A stretch of DNA of 64,000 nucleotides from an uncultured Bacteroidales bacterium (GCA_944323345.1 CALUSC010000003.1:1-64000); one strand, 5' to 3'; positions 25,659 to 35,064 are shown, counted from the first letter of the stretch. Notes: a model not told the origin generated them from the sequence alone. Translations and numbers: made by a program.

Positions 25659-27578
25659 CTAAAATTTCCTGAGTCCTGATTCCAGGAATTCGATGAATCC
25701 CGGAATGCTCAGGTCGTATCCCCGGATAGGAGCCAGAAGCTCGCCGTCAGGGGTGAGAAGTACATAATTCGGCTGGGCGTTCACTCCGAATCTGCTCCTT
25801 ACGATATATGAGTTCGCCCTGCCCATCTGCTTGAGGACATCCCCGCTTTCCGTAGTCACCCAGTCTTCTTCCGCCAGCCTGGACTTGTCGTCAGTGTACA
25901 GGGCCACTACTATATAATCGTTTTTCAGCATTTCCAGCACTGTCGGATCGCTCCATACTCTCGATTCCATTTCCCTGCAGTTCACGCAGCCGTGACCGGT
26001 AATGTCCACGAATACCGGTTTGCCGGCTTCCTTTGCGGCAGCCAGCCCTTCATCCAGGTCGAAATAGCCTGACAGGCCGAGCGGCAGATGAAGATCATAT
26101 TTTTCCGCAGATTCCGACTCTGCAGTATTGTTCTGGCTGACGGATGATACATTGCCGCCCAGAACGAAATCCTGCGTAGTGATCGGCGGCAGATAACCCG
26201 AAAGGGCTTTCAGCGGTGCTCCGAACATGCCAGGAATCATATATACTACGAAAGAGAATACAGCTATCGCGGCAGTGAGCCTTTTTACGGACACATGGTC
26301 TTTAGGCGTGTCATGCGCAAATCTTATCTTGCCCAGAAGATAGAAACCGAGCAGCGAGAATGTCACGATCCAGATGGCCAGATAGACTTCCCTGTCGAGC
26401 AGTCCCCAGTGGTATGTCTGGTCTGCCACACTCAGGAACTTGAATCCGAGTGCCACTTCTATGAATCCGAGGACGACTTTCACAGTGTTCATCCAGCTTC
26501 CGCTTTTCAGCTTGGAAAGCAGCGACGGGAAGAGTGCGAGAATGGTGAACGGCAGTGCAAATGCCACCGAGAATGCCAGCATAGTCACCATAGGGGCCCA
26601 GAATTCACCTTCCGTGGATTTGATGAGTACGGTTCCTACGATAGGTCCCGTGCAGGAGAATGATACGAGCACCAGGGTAAGTGCCATGAAGAATATGCCT
26701 ATCAGGCCGCCCTTGTCGGCTTTCCTGTCTGATTTGTTTACGAGCGAGGTCGGCAGCACTATTTCGAAAGCTCCGAAGAATGATGCCGCAAATATCATGA
26801 ATACTATGAAGAAAATGATATTCGGCAGCCAGTGCGTAGCCAGCCAGTTGAATATGTCGGCCGTGACTGCGTCCCCTCCGATAATCCTGGTGATGAGTAT
26901 TATGAGGGAAATCGGGACAGTGTAGAGGAGGACAATGAAAAGTCCGTACATGGCGGCCTTGAATCTTCCTGCAGCCGGAGTCGAAGAGCCTTTCAGGAAG
27001 AAAGACACTGTCATCGGCACCATAGGGAATACGCACGGAGTCAGCAGTGCGGCGAATCCCCAAAGAATGGCTTCGATTATCAGTGACCATATATTGCCTT
27101 TGCCTTCGCCTCCCGCCTGGCCTGATGAAGCCGCATTTCCGAGATCCATCTCGAATGTAAGGAATTCCGGAGCTGCGCAGGAATAGTCGGTGCAACACAT
27201 CCAGGTGATTTCTCCGGAGGCGCTGGCGTCACTGGATTCGACGTTCATCTCGATGGCGAATTTCACTTCATCGTAGAAGACGGCTTCGCCTTCATAGTCG
27301 GTACTTTCCGTGATAGCGTAGAGTTCCCCGGCAGGCGAGCATCCCTCAAGACTGGAAAATTCTACAGCACAAGGGTACATTTCGCTGTCGGTGTCGTATG
27401 TATGCCAGCCTTCAGCTATCTTTCCTGTGAAGACGATGGCTGTTTTCCCGTTTATGTTTTCCTGTGAGATGCTCCACTCTATAGTCTTGTCCGGTGCGCT
27501 GACCATAGTCTGCGCGTAGAGAGAAACAGAAGTCAGGGCGGCTGTCAGCAGACAGGCCAGTTTGATCAAACTTTTCAT
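25659..27578 (-). CDS. dsbD: thiol:disulfide interchange protein DsbD
   Basis: 639 residues. A signal peptide ends at about SLYAQ; a periplasmic immunoglobulin-like domain follows (with CCTDYSCAAPEF), then eight or so membrane helices of the CcdA/DsbD core (TPCVFPMVPMTVSFF and SCTGPIVG carry the paired cysteines), and a C-terminal thioredoxin domain with C531-V-N-C534. The protein moves reducing power from cytoplasmic thioredoxin to the periplasm. The gene lies 53 bp after rny on the same strand. Confidence 0.9.
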   Translation of the reverse strand: MKSLIKLACLLTAALTSVSLYAQTMVSAPDKTIEWSISQENINGKTAIVFTGKIAEGWHTYDTDSEMYPCAVEFSSLEGCSPAGELYAITESTDYEGEAVFYDEVKFAIEMNVESSDASASGEITWMCCTDYSCAAPEFLTFEMDLGNAASSGQAGGEGKGNIWSLIIEAILWGFAALLTPCVFPMVPMTVSFFLKGSSTPAAGRFKAAMYGLFIVLLYTVPISLIILITRIIGGDAVTADIFNWLATHWLPNIIFFIVFMIFAASFFGAFEIVLPTSLVNKSDRKADKGGLIGIFFMALTLVLVSFSCTGPIVGTVLIKSTEGEFWAPMVTMLAFSVAFALPFTILALFPSLLSKLKSGSWMNTVKVVLGFIEVALGFKFLSVADQTYHWGLLDREVYLAIWIVTFSLLGFYLLGKIRFAHDTPKDHVSVKRLTAAIAVFSFVVYMIPGMFGAPLKALSGYLPPITTQDFVLGGNVSSVSQNNTAESESAEKYDLHLPLGLSGYFDLDEGLAAAKEAGKPVFVDITGHGCVNCREMESRVWSDPTVLEMLKNDYIVVALYTDDKSRLAEEDWVTTESGDVLKQMGRANSYIVRSRFGVNAQPNYVLLTPDGELLAPIRGYDLSIPGFIEFLESGLRKF

Positions 27579-27631
27579 CAGAATATTCTTTCCTGTTTAA
27601 AACGGTTTCTAAAATTCCCGGTTACGATGTC

Positions 27632-29173
27632 TTATTTGGCGAAAGCTACGGATCTGGTTTCGCGGATAACGGTGATCTTCACCTGTCCCGGATAAACCAT
27701 TTCCTCCTGGATTTTCTTTGCTATTTCTCCTGACAGTGATTCCGCTTCCTGATCACTGACCTGTTCGGCTCCGACGATGACCCTGAGCTCACGTCCGGCC
27801 TGAATAGCATAACTCTTGGTCACGCCTTTGTATGACTGGGCGATGCCTTCCATATCTTTCAGCCTCTTGATATAGGATTCTATGACTTCGCGTCTTGCGC
27901 CAGGCCTTGCTCCTGATATCGCATCTCCCACCATGACCAGCGGTGATATGATGGATGTCATCTCGATTTCCTCGTGATGGGCGCCGATGGCATTGCAAAC
28001 TTCAGGTTTTTCCTTGTATTTTTCGGCCAGTTTCATACCGAGGATAGCGTGTGGAAGTTCCGGATCTTCATCGGACACTTTTCCGATGTCGTGCAGAAGT
28101 CCGGCCCTCTTGGCTACTTTTGGATTCAGTCCGAGTTCGGATGCCAAGGTCGCACAGATATTGGCCACCTCGCGTGAGTGCTGGAGCAGATTCTGTCCGT
28201 ATGAAGATCTGTATTTCATGCGTCCGATGAGCTTCACCAGCTCTATGTTCATGCCGTGTATGCCCAGGTCGATGCACGTCCGCTTTCCGGTCTCCATGAT
28301 TTCATCCTCAAGCTGCTTCTGGACTTTTGCCACGACCTCCTCGATACGTGCGGGATGTATGCGCCCGTCGATGACCAGCTGATGCAGCGCCAGCCTGGCC
28401 ACTTCCCGTCTTACAGGGTCGAATGCGGAAAGAAGAATGGCCTCAGGTGTGTCATCTACGACTATTTCCACTCCGGTAGCAGCTTCGAGCGCGCGTATGT
28501 TCCTTCCTTCACGTCCGATGATACGGCCTTTGATTTCATCGCTTTCTATGTTGAATACGGTGACTGCGTTTTCTATGGCAGTTTCCGTGGCTGTTCTCTG
28601 GATAGTGTTTATGACTATGCGTTTGGCTTCTTTCGAGGCATTCATTCTGGCGTCATCGATGACGTCGTTTATGTATGACTGCGCCTGGCTGCGTGCTTCA
28701 GCCTTCATGTTTTCCATCAGCTGGTTCTTGGCTTCGGCGGCGCTCATTCCGGCTATGTTTTCTATCTGCCTTATGGCTTCGGAACGAAGTTTTTCGTATT
28801 CTTCAGCCTTTCTTGTAGCCATTTCCACCTGGTTTTTCAGGTTTTCCCTTATGGCATCGGCTTCTTTCTGTTTTCTGCCGAGTTCGGAATTCTGCTGATT
28901 GATGCTGTTTTCCTTCTGCTTCAGCCTCGCTTCCGCATCCTGCATCTGTTTCGTCTTTTCGTTGATGTACTGTTCGTGCTCTGACTTGAGCTGCAGGAAT
29001 TTTTCCTTTGCCTGGAATATCTTTTCCTTCCTTATGTTTTCCGCATCGATCTCAGCTTTTCTGAGAATATCTTCTTTCTGGCCGTTCAGGATGGCCTTGC
29101 GGACAGGTATATAGATGCCGAGTGCAATTGCTGCCCCTAAAACCGCAGCCAGTATGTAAAATAAAATTTCCAT
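27632..29173 (-). CDS. rny: ribonuclease Y
   Basis: 513 residues. An N-terminal membrane anchor ([18 protein letters not shown]) is followed by a long coiled coil rich in Glu, Lys and Gln up to about residue 200, a KH RNA-binding domain ([21 protein letters not shown]) and an HD hydrolase domain ([11 protein letters not shown]). It is a membrane-bound endoribonuclease that starts mRNA decay. It follows the 6S RNA gene and its terminator. Confidence 0.95.
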   Translation of the reverse strand: MEILFYILAAVLGAAIALGIYIPVRKAILNGQKEDILRKAEIDAENIRKEKIFQAKEKFLQLKSEHEQYINEKTKQMQDAEARLKQKENSINQQNSELGRKQKEADAIRENLKNQVEMATRKAEEYEKLRSEAIRQIENIAGMSAAEAKNQLMENMKAEARSQAQSYINDVIDDARMNASKEAKRIVINTIQRTATETAIENAVTVFNIESDEIKGRIIGREGRNIRALEAATGVEIVVDDTPEAILLSAFDPVRREVARLALHQLVIDGRIHPARIEEVVAKVQKQLEDEIMETGKRTCIDLGIHGMNIELVKLIGRMKYRSSYGQNLLQHSREVANICATLASELGLNPKVAKRAGLLHDIGKVSDEDPELPHAILGMKLAEKYKEKPEVCNAIGAHHEEIEMTSIISPLVMVGDAISGARPGARREVIESYIKRLKDMEGIAQSYKGVTKSYAIQAGRELRVIVGAEQVSDQEAESLSGEIAKKIQEEMVYPGQVKITVIRETRSVAFAK

Positions 29174-29221
29174 AATTTTTATATATAATGTGTGTTACTT
29201 CCGTACAATATCTTCTGCAAT

Positions 29222-29256
29222 AAAAAAGACAGGCCGGCAACAAGAGCCGACCTGTC
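29222..29256 (-). terminator. intrinsic terminator downstream of the 6S RNA
   Basis: Read on the minus strand: an 11-bp stem (gacaggtcggc/gccggcctgtc, one G-U pair) with a seven-base loop, then six T. It separates the 6S RNA from rny. Confidence 0.8.
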
Positions 29257-29269
29257 AGAATTTTTTAAA

Positions 29270-29461
29270 TAAAAGCCGTCAGTCAAAATTTCAGAAAATC
29301 CTATTAAAAATAAGATTTGAGTTCCGAAAACTGGTTCTGATATCCTCCGTCCCGCATCAGCGGAATCCCCGTAAGGGTCACCTAGGTCCGTCATCCCCAT
29401 TCGAGTTTACTCGGTTAATTTTTACAAATGTAGATTTCAGCAAATATGTAACTGACGGCCA
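29270..29461 (-). ncRNA. ssrS: 6S RNA (ssrS)
   Basis: The space between zapA and rny is 290 bp and contains no gene. A 9-bp inverted repeat (GCCGTCAGT at 29459-29451 with ACTGACGGC at 29283-29275, minus-strand sense) closes a hairpin of about 185 nt. Further partial pairing extends inward, leaving an unpaired middle and a terminal CCGC-TGAT-GCGG hairpin; this overall shape is that of 6S RNA, which binds the housekeeping RNA polymerase. Linkage of the 6S gene to zapA is widespread and supports the call. Ends are approximate. A TACATTTG inside the RNA was not taken as its promoter. Confidence 0.72.
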
Positions 29462-29463
29462 AT

Positions 29464-29751
29464 CTACTTGTCAATATTTTCAAGATAACTTCTCAGTCTC
29501 GCCTGAAGACTTTCTTCATCCCTGTCCCTGGCATCCATTGCCTTCTGCAGCCGGGTCACTTCCATATATCCGTTCAGGGCCACAAATGACAGGATTTCTT
29601 CCGGACTTTTATCCGGGAACATGCTGAGGTATTCATGGTATTTGCCGTCTACTTTCTCAGCCGCTTCCCTTATGTCCTTTTCCTGTTCCTGACTTTCGGC
29701 TTCAAGAGGGAATCTCCTGTCGAGTATCTTTATCGTTATCTTCTGCCCCAT
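29464..29751 (-). CDS. zapA: cell division protein ZapA
   Basis: 95 residues. The N terminus (KITIKILDRRFPLEAESQEQ) and the following helix (IREAAEKVDGKYHEYLSM) match ZapA, a dimer/tetramer that bundles FtsZ filaments at the division site. The C-terminal half is a coiled coil. The start lies directly after the stop of the upstream coiled-coil gene, and the 6S RNA begins right after its own stop. Confidence 0.88.
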   Translation of the reverse strand: MGQKITIKILDRRFPLEAESQEQEKDIREAAEKVDGKYHEYLSMFPDKSPEEILSFVALNGYMEVTRLQKAMDARDRDEESLQARLRSYLENIDK

Positions 29752-29752
29752 A

Positions 29753-30022
29753 TCATCCCTCCAGCATGGATATGCATCTGTCGATTTCCCTTATAAGCCT
29801 GTCTATCTTCTCTTTCGCCTCTTCATCTCCCGACGTAGATAGGAATGCGTTCTTGAGCTTTAAGTTATCTATTTGTTTTTCAAACTCTTCGATCTGCTCC
29901 TTATATTTTCTTATTTCTGTCCTGGCCTGCTGAAGTTCTGCGGAAACCGATTCCAGTTCACCCCTGGCCTTTTCATATAATGAAATCAGAGTCAGGATGT
30001 CACTCCATATTTCTTCACGCAT
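29753..30022 (-). CDS. small coiled-coil protein, zapA operon partner
   Basis: 89 residues from the ATG at 30022 (an upstream TTG start is unlikely because it sits close to the promoter). Residues about 10-50 form a continuous heptad-rich coiled coil (SAELQQARTEIRKYKEQIEE), and the C terminus has the pattern DRLIREIDRCISMLEG. Size, structure and position suggest a ZapB-like division factor, but I cannot confirm a family. Confidence 0.7.
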   Translation of the reverse strand: MREEIWSDILTLISLYEKARGELESVSAELQQARTEIRKYKEQIEEFEKQIDNLKLKNAFLSTSGDEEAKEKIDRLIREIDRCISMLEG

Positions 30023-30050
30023 AACAGGACTTCCATGCAAAAATACTTAG

Positions 30051-30080
30051 CAAAGTTAGAAACTTTTACTGTAAAAACAA
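30051..30080 (-). promoter_or_regulatory. promoter of the coiled-coil/zapA operon
   Basis: TAACTTTG at 30058-30051 matches TAnnTTTG, with TTG at 30080-30078, a 19-bp spacer. It lies about 30 bp before the first ATG. Confidence 0.6.
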
Positions 30081-30091
30081 GATAATTACAT

Positions 30092-30640
30092 CTATTCGGA
30101 GATGATTTTTACCCTTTCCATCCCTTTCTCGATGGCTTCCCTGTTTTTCTGTATCATTTCGCTGTAGCGTGCGGGAATGGATTTCTCCAGGCCTTTTACC
30201 ACATTTGCCATCTCCAGTCCTGGCCGCATTTTCAGGTATGCTCCGAGTACTGCCATGTTGTAAACTTTCGCATTCCCTATTTCAGCCGCTACGGCTATGG
30301 CATCGATAGAGCAGATCCTGATGTCCTTTCTTTCCGGTGCCCTTGTTATGCCGCTCGGATCATATACCAGAAGCCCTCCAGGTTTGATGCTTCCCTCGAA
30401 TTTGTCCAGTGACTGCTGGTTCAATATGATAGCTGTATCGTATTTGGTTATGATAGGGGAACTGATTTTCCTGTCACTGACTATTACGCATACATTGGCT
30501 GTACCGCCTCTCATTTCAGGTCCGTATGACGGCATCCAGGTCACTTCCAGATCCTGCATTATGGCAGAATATGCCAGTATTTTGCCCATGGAGAGGACGC
30601 CCTGGCCGCCGAAGCCTGCTATTATTATCTCTTCTTTCAT
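30092..30640 (-). CDS. vorC: 2-oxoacid:ferredoxin oxidoreductase, gamma subunit
   Basis: 182 residues. The start EEIIIAGFGGQGVLSMGKIL, then TWMPSYGPEMRGGTANVCV and AIILNQQSLDKFE, are characteristic of the gamma subunit of 2-oxoisovalerate/2-oxoglutarate ferredoxin oxidoreductases. The enzyme oxidises a 2-oxoacid to acyl-CoA and CO2, reducing ferredoxin. It is the last of four genes in one operon; whether the substrate is a branched-chain 2-oxoacid or 2-oxoglutarate cannot be told from sequence. Confidence 0.9.
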   Translation of the reverse strand: MKEEIIIAGFGGQGVLSMGKILAYSAIMQDLEVTWMPSYGPEMRGGTANVCVIVSDRKISSPIITKYDTAIILNQQSLDKFEGSIKPGGLLVYDPSGITRAPERKDIRICSIDAIAVAAEIGNAKVYNMAVLGAYLKMRPGLEMANVVKGLEKSIPARYSEMIQKNREAIEKGMERVKIISE

Positions 30641-30686
30641 AATTATTATTTTCTTTTATCCGATTTCATCGTCAGACTGCGCTTCA

Positions 30687-31454
30687 TCATTTGAGGACAT
30701 CCTTGATGTCACCGACAGGGTATTTTTCGAACATGTGCTCTACCATCCACTTGTTCGCCTCCACAGGAGACAGCTTCCATCCTGAATTGCAAGTGGAAAC
30801 GATTTCGATGAATGAAAGCCCGATGTTCTTTGCACTGTATTCGAAACCTTTTCTGATGGCATTCTTGGCCTTGCGTGCCGCAGCCGCAGTATGTACCGAC
30901 TGTCTGGTGATGTAGGCCGTTCCATCCAGTGCGGCAAGCATTTCAGTGATTTTCAGCGGGAATCCGTTCAGTTTGGCATCTCTTCCGTACGGTGTGGTAG
31001 AGGTTTTCATGCCGAGCAGGGTAGTCGGAGCCATCTGTCCTCCGGTCATGCCGTATATACCGTTGTTTATGAATATCACCACAATGTTTTCACCGCGGCT
31101 GCAGGCATGTATGATTTCCGCAGTACCGATAGATGCCAGATCTCCGTCTCCCTGATATGTGAATACATATTTGTCCGGGCACAGTCTCTTGGTGGCGGTA
31201 GCGAGTGCAGGAGCCCGGCCGTGGGCGGCTTCCTGCCAGTCGATGTCGATATAGTTATATGCGAAGACCGAGCACCCTACCGGGCTGATGCCTATGGTCT
31301 TGTCCTGGATACCCATTTCTTCGATGACTTCTGCGACCAGTTTGTGTACAGTCCCGTGGGAACAGCCTGGACAGTAGTGCATGATATTGTCCGTGAGCAG
31401 CGCCGGCTTCCTGTATACTATGTTTTCCGGCTTCATTATATCTATTGTATCCAT
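30687..31454 (-). CDS. vorA: 2-oxoacid:ferredoxin oxidoreductase, thiamine-PP-binding beta subunit
   Basis: 255 residues from the ATG at 31454, which is 2 bp after the alpha-subunit stop; the longer frame upstream overlaps the alpha gene and is rejected. HYCPGCSHG supplies the Fe-S/TPP-site cysteines and histidine, and TYQGDGDLASIG with the later asparagines (FINNGIYGMTGGQ) forms the TPP-Mg site. It pairs with the alpha subunit to form the catalytic core. Confidence 0.92.
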   Translation of the reverse strand: MDTIDIMKPENIVYRKPALLTDNIMHYCPGCSHGTVHKLVAEVIEEMGIQDKTIGISPVGCSVFAYNYIDIDWQEAAHGRAPALATATKRLCPDKYVFTYQGDGDLASIGTAEIIHACSRGENIVVIFINNGIYGMTGGQMAPTTLLGMKTSTTPYGRDAKLNGFPLKITEMLAALDGTAYITRQSVHTAAAARKAKNAIRKGFEYSAKNIGLSFIEIVSTCNSGWKLSPVEANKWMVEHMFEKYPVGDIKDVLK

Positions 31455-31456
31455 TT

Positions 31457-32539
31457 TCAGCTTAATTTGTTGAATTTTTTGAATTCTTCCACAATTTCCT
31501 CCGGAGTGTAGATGTTGCCTCCCTGGCGGCCGTAGAATCCTACAGGGCACTGCCCGTTGGCGGCCAGCCTTACGTCTTCTACCATCTGTCCCAGATTAAG
31601 CTCTATACTCATGATGCTTCTGACCTGTCCAGCGAGTCTGGATATTTCTTTTTCAGGGAACGGGAAAAGCGTGATAGGTCTGATGAGGCCTGCCTTGATA
31701 CCTTCTTCCCTGAGGATATCGGTAGCGGCTTCGCATATTCTGGATGAGCATCCGAAAGCTACGAAAAGATATTCGGCGTCATCTGTATGGTATTCGCTGT
31801 ATTTCACTTCGTTTTCCCGGATGGCGTTGTATTTGTCGAGAAGTTTGCGGTTGAAGTTTTCCTGAGTGTTGGCATCAAGTGAAAGCGATGTGATGACGTT
31901 CCTTTCGCGCCCGGAGGTCTTCCCGGTAGTAGCCCAAGGTGCGTCGCGCAATATTTCTTCCGCAGTGCGCCGTGGTTTCACGGGATGCAGCTCCACCTTT
32001 TCCATCAGCTGGCCAATGATGCCGTCCGCCAGTACTATGACGGGATTCCTGTATTTGAAAGCCAGTTCGAAGCCCCAGTCTACGAAATCATACATGTCCT
32101 GTGCGGATGCCGGGGCAATGACTATGCAGTGGTAGTCTCCGTGACCGCCGCCTTTGACTGCCTGGCTGTAGTCGCTCTGGCTTGGCTGTATGGTACCCAG
32201 TCCCGGGCCGCCTCTCATGACATCCACTATGACACACGGAAGTTCCGCTCCGGCGATGTAGCTGATGCCTTCACACATGAGGCTGATTCCAGGACTGCTG
32301 GAAGATGTCATCACTTTCTTTCCGCACGATGCGCCGCCGTAGACCATATTTATGGAGGACAGTTCGCTTTCTGCCTGAAGGACAACCATTCCGGTAGTTT
32401 CCCATGGTTTTTCTTTCATCAGAGTTTCCATGACCTCCGACTGAGGGGTGATAGGGTATCCGAAGTACCCGTCCACACCGTTGCGTATAGCAGACAACGC
32501 TATCGCTTCATTTCCTTTCAACAATATTTTTTCTGCCAT
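31457..32539 (-). CDS. vorB: 2-oxoacid:ferredoxin oxidoreductase, alpha subunit
   Basis: 360 residues from the ATG at 32539; the frame continues upstream into the delta gene but the family start is MAEKILLKGNEAIA. GYPITPQSEVME, QAESELSSINMVYGG, SSSPGISLMCEGI and DVMRGGPGLGTIQPSQSDYS are conserved alpha-subunit blocks. It forms the heterodimeric active site with the beta subunit. Its start follows the delta subunit by 5 bp. Confidence 0.92.
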   Translation of the reverse strand: MAEKILLKGNEAIALSAIRNGVDGYFGYPITPQSEVMETLMKEKPWETTGMVVLQAESELSSINMVYGGASCGKKVMTSSSSPGISLMCEGISYIAGAELPCVIVDVMRGGPGLGTIQPSQSDYSQAVKGGGHGDYHCIVIAPASAQDMYDFVDWGFELAFKYRNPVIVLADGIIGQLMEKVELHPVKPRRTAEEILRDAPWATTGKTSGRERNVITSLSLDANTQENFNRKLLDKYNAIRENEVKYSEYHTDDAEYLFVAFGCSSRICEAATDILREEGIKAGLIRPITLFPFPEKEISRLAGQVRSIMSIELNLGQMVEDVRLAANGQCPVGFYGRQGGNIYTPEEIVEEFKKFNKLS

Positions 32540-32544
32540 GTCAC

Positions 32545-32763
32545 TTAGATTTTTACCCTGTAGACCGTGATTACCGAATCCGGGCATACTACTGCGCAGC
32601 TTGCACATCCTACGCACCCGTCATTTATCAGTTCCGCATACCTGTATCCCTTGCTGTTCACGGATTTGGACAGCTGGATGCATTTGTTCGGACAGTTTTC
32701 TACGCAGACGGAGCAGCCTTTGCACCTCTGCCTGTCGATTTCAATCGTCCCCTTGAATGCCAT
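32545..32763 (-). CDS. vorD: 2-oxoacid:ferredoxin oxidoreductase, delta (ferredoxin-like) subunit
   Basis: 72 residues with two [4Fe-4S] motifs, CKGCSVCVENCP and CVGCASCAVVCP. It is first in the operon and would pass electrons from the TPP core to ferredoxin, which in turn can feed the hydrogenase encoded 7 kb away. Confidence 0.92.
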   Translation of the reverse strand: MAFKGTIEIDRQRCKGCSVCVENCPNKCIQLSKSVNSKGYRYAELINDGCVGCASCAVVCPDSVITVYRVKI

Positions 32764-32796
32764 GTTCCGTTCAGTTTAATTGTTTTTTTGACGCCC

Positions 32797-32830
32797 CAAA
32801 TTTATAAAATAATGCTGAAATAATACCAAA
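32797..32830 (-). promoter_or_regulatory. promoter of the vor operon
   Basis: TAAATTTG at 32804-32797 fits TAnnTTTG; a TTTGG at 32830-32826 lies 21-22 bp upstream, slightly wider than ideal. It is 34 bp before the delta-subunit start. Confidence 0.5.
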
Positions 32831-32936
32831 ATTCCGGCTATAATTCTATCGCCGGTCCGGCCCGGGATGACGTATGGCGATATTGTCGTCTGAAAGATAT
32901 TTTGATTATATTAGCGGAAATTTTCGGTTTTGCCTT

Positions 32937-34199
32937 ATGGGAAAGATTTTACTGGAAAATATAATATCGGAAGGGGAGAAACGCGATGTTTACATTGACG
33001 GGAACGTCATCAGCAGGATTGTCCCGGCAGGGACGGCCCTTCCGAATGCTGAAGGCGCGGAAAAGGTGGACTGTTCAGGGAAAGTATTGCTTCCGGGGAT
33101 GGTGAATGCGCATACGCATGCCGCCATGACCTTGTTGCGCGGAGTGGGGGAGGATATATGTTTTGCCGACTGGATAGACAAGATATGGCTGGAAGAGGAG
33201 AAAATCGACGGGGAATTCATTTACTGGGCTACCAAGGTGGCATGTCTGGAGATGATAAAGACAGGAACGACATCATTCTACGACCAGTACTGGATGCTTC
33301 CACAGGCGGAAAAGGCTGTCTCTGAAATGGGACTGAGGGCCGTGCTTTCTTATGTGCATCTCGATCACTATGATGAGGCGAAGTCTGCCGTCCAGAAGCA
33401 GGAGTGTACGGATATGTACCGCATGTCTGCCGGGTGGCCTGACAGGATTTCCTTCTCCGTGGCGATACATTCGGTGTATTCGGTCAGCGAAGAGCTTATA
33501 GTCTGGGCTGCAGCTTTCGCGAGGGAGCACGGACTGAAGATAAATGTGCATCTGTGCGAGACGGAAAAGGAGGTCCTGGACTGCAAGGCGCGTCACGGGA
33601 TGTCTCCTGTCAGGTATCTGGACAGTCTCGGAGTCCTCGGTCCCGATGTGGTGGCTGCACACACTCTGTGGCTTGACGGGGATGATATCGGCATTCTGGC
33701 AGACCGGAAAGTCAGTTGTGTGCATAATATCAATTCGAATCTGAAACTCGCGTCAGGCTACAGGTTCCTGTACAGGGAAATGAAGGATGCAGGGATAAAC
33801 CTGTGTCTCGGCACGGACGGATGTGCGTCTTCGAACAATCTGGATATGCTGGAGGCTATGAAGACTGCGGCCCTGGTCCAGAAAGCCTGGAGGAATGATC
33901 CTGCCGCGATGCCTCTCGATGAATTGTTCTCTATGGCTACCGCCAATGGTGCTGCCGCCCTTGGCATGAATGCGGGCCGGGTGTCGGAAGGCTGTCTTGC
34001 AGATTTGATTATAGTCGATACCGGCAGCAGCTTTTTCCTGTCGAACGCCCCTTTCATGGCCAATTTCGTTTATTCTGCCCATAGTGACTGTATAGATTCG
34101 GTAATATGTGACGGAAAATTCCTTATGCGGAACAGGACAGTGCCGGGAGAGCATGAAATATTGTCGCAGGCCGGCAGGCTGCTGGACAGGATAAGATGA
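32937..34199 (+). CDS. amidohydrolase, SAH/MTA/5'-deoxyadenosine deaminase type
   Basis: 420 residues from the ATG at 32937 (MGKILLENII); an in-frame start 21 codons earlier adds residues without family resemblance. Metal ligands of the TIM-barrel amidohydrolase are seen in PGMVNAHTHAAM, HLCETEKE, and AAHTLWL; the C-terminal LGTDGCASSNNLDML carries the catalytic Asp. This subgroup deaminates S-adenosylhomocysteine, methylthioadenosine, 5'-deoxyadenosine or adenosine. The next gene is a purine nucleoside phosphorylase 31 bp away, suggesting deamination followed by phosphorolysis in purine salvage. Which nucleoside is preferred is open. Confidence 0.8.
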   Translation: MGKILLENIISEGEKRDVYIDGNVISRIVPAGTALPNAEGAEKVDCSGKVLLPGMVNAHTHAAMTLLRGVGEDICFADWIDKIWLEEEKIDGEFIYWATKVACLEMIKTGTTSFYDQYWMLPQAEKAVSEMGLRAVLSYVHLDHYDEAKSAVQKQECTDMYRMSAGWPDRISFSVAIHSVYSVSEELIVWAAAFAREHGLKINVHLCETEKEVLDCKARHGMSPVRYLDSLGVLGPDVVAAHTLWLDGDDIGILADRKVSCVHNINSNLKLASGYRFLYREMKDAGINLCLGTDGCASSNNLDMLEAMKTAALVQKAWRNDPAAMPLDELFSMATANGAAALGMNAGRVSEGCLADLIIVDTGSSFFLSNAPFMANFVYSAHSDCIDSVICDGKFLMRNRTVPGEHEILSQAGRLLDRIR

Positions 34200-34230
34200 A
34201 CGGATATTTACAATTAATATATTATTGGTT

Positions 34231-35058
34231 ATGGATCAGAGAATCGAACGTATTTATAAGGCTGCGGATTATGTCAGAGACCGTATCGGAGCGCTTGAAC
34301 CTGTAGTAGGTATCGTCCTGGGCAGCGGTTTGGGAAAACTGGCGGACAGGATTACGGACAGTGTGGTGATTCCTTACAGGGAGATTCCGGGTTTCCCTGT
34401 GTCTACCGCTATAGGACACAAGGGAAATTTCATCGTAGGACAGCTCGGCGGAAAGACCGTGATGGCCATGCAGGGGCGTTTCCATTATTATGAGGGTTAT
34501 CCTATGGAACTGGTCGTGCTCCCGATCCGGGTTATGGTGAAGCTGGGGATAAAATGGCTTTTCGTGTCCAATGCTGCCGGAGGCGTTAATTTCGACTTCA
34601 AGGTGGGTGACCTGATGATTATCAGGGATCATATCAATCTTTTGCCAAATCCGCTGGTCGGACAGAACCTCGATGAGTTCGGCCCTCGTTTCCCTGATAT
34701 GACCAGGCCTTATGATCCGGCATTGGTTGAATCGGCTGAAAAAATCGCTTCGTCGTTAGGTATCGCTGTCAGAAAAGGTGTTTATCTGGCCGGTACGGGA
34801 CCTTCTTACGAAACTCCGTCCGAATATAAGTATTTCCGTATGATAGGTGCTGACGCAGTCGGCATGTCCACTATCCCGGAGGTCATAGCGGCCCGGCATT
34901 CTTCCGTTCCTGTGTTCGGAATGTCTGTCATAACGAATGAGGCACACGACGACTATGCGGATGATTATGAAAACAACGGCGATGATGTCGTGGCAGCCGC
35001 AGATGCCGCCGCCGACAAAATGTCGCTGCTGTTCGGAAAACTGATTGAGAGCCTTTAG
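34231..35058 (+). CDS. punA: purine-nucleoside phosphorylase, type I
   Basis: 275 residues from the ATG at 34231 (a TTG two codons earlier is possible). VVGIVLGSGLG is the phosphate-binding loop, followed by GHKGNFIVGQLGGKTVMAMQGR with the active-site His, SNAAGGVNFDFKVGDLMII, and GPSYETPSEYKYF with the purine-binding Glu. VITNEAHDD supplies the Asn of the base site. It splits inosine and guanosine type nucleosides with phosphate. Probable co-transcription with the upstream deaminase. Confidence 0.92.
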   Translation: MDQRIERIYKAADYVRDRIGALEPVVGIVLGSGLGKLADRITDSVVIPYREIPGFPVSTAIGHKGNFIVGQLGGKTVMAMQGRFHYYEGYPMELVVLPIRVMVKLGIKWLFVSNAAGGVNFDFKVGDLMIIRDHINLLPNPLVGQNLDEFGPRFPDMTRPYDPALVESAEKIASSLGIAVRKGVYLAGTGPSYETPSEYKYFRMIGADAVGMSTIPEVIAARHSSVPVFGMSVITNEAHDDYADDYENNGDDVVAAADAAADKMSLLFGKLIESL

Positions 35059-35064
35059 ACTATT

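Noticed and set aside
29425..29432. TACATTTG as a 6S promoter
   Set aside because: It lies within the long-range 6S hairpin and has no TTTG at the required distance.
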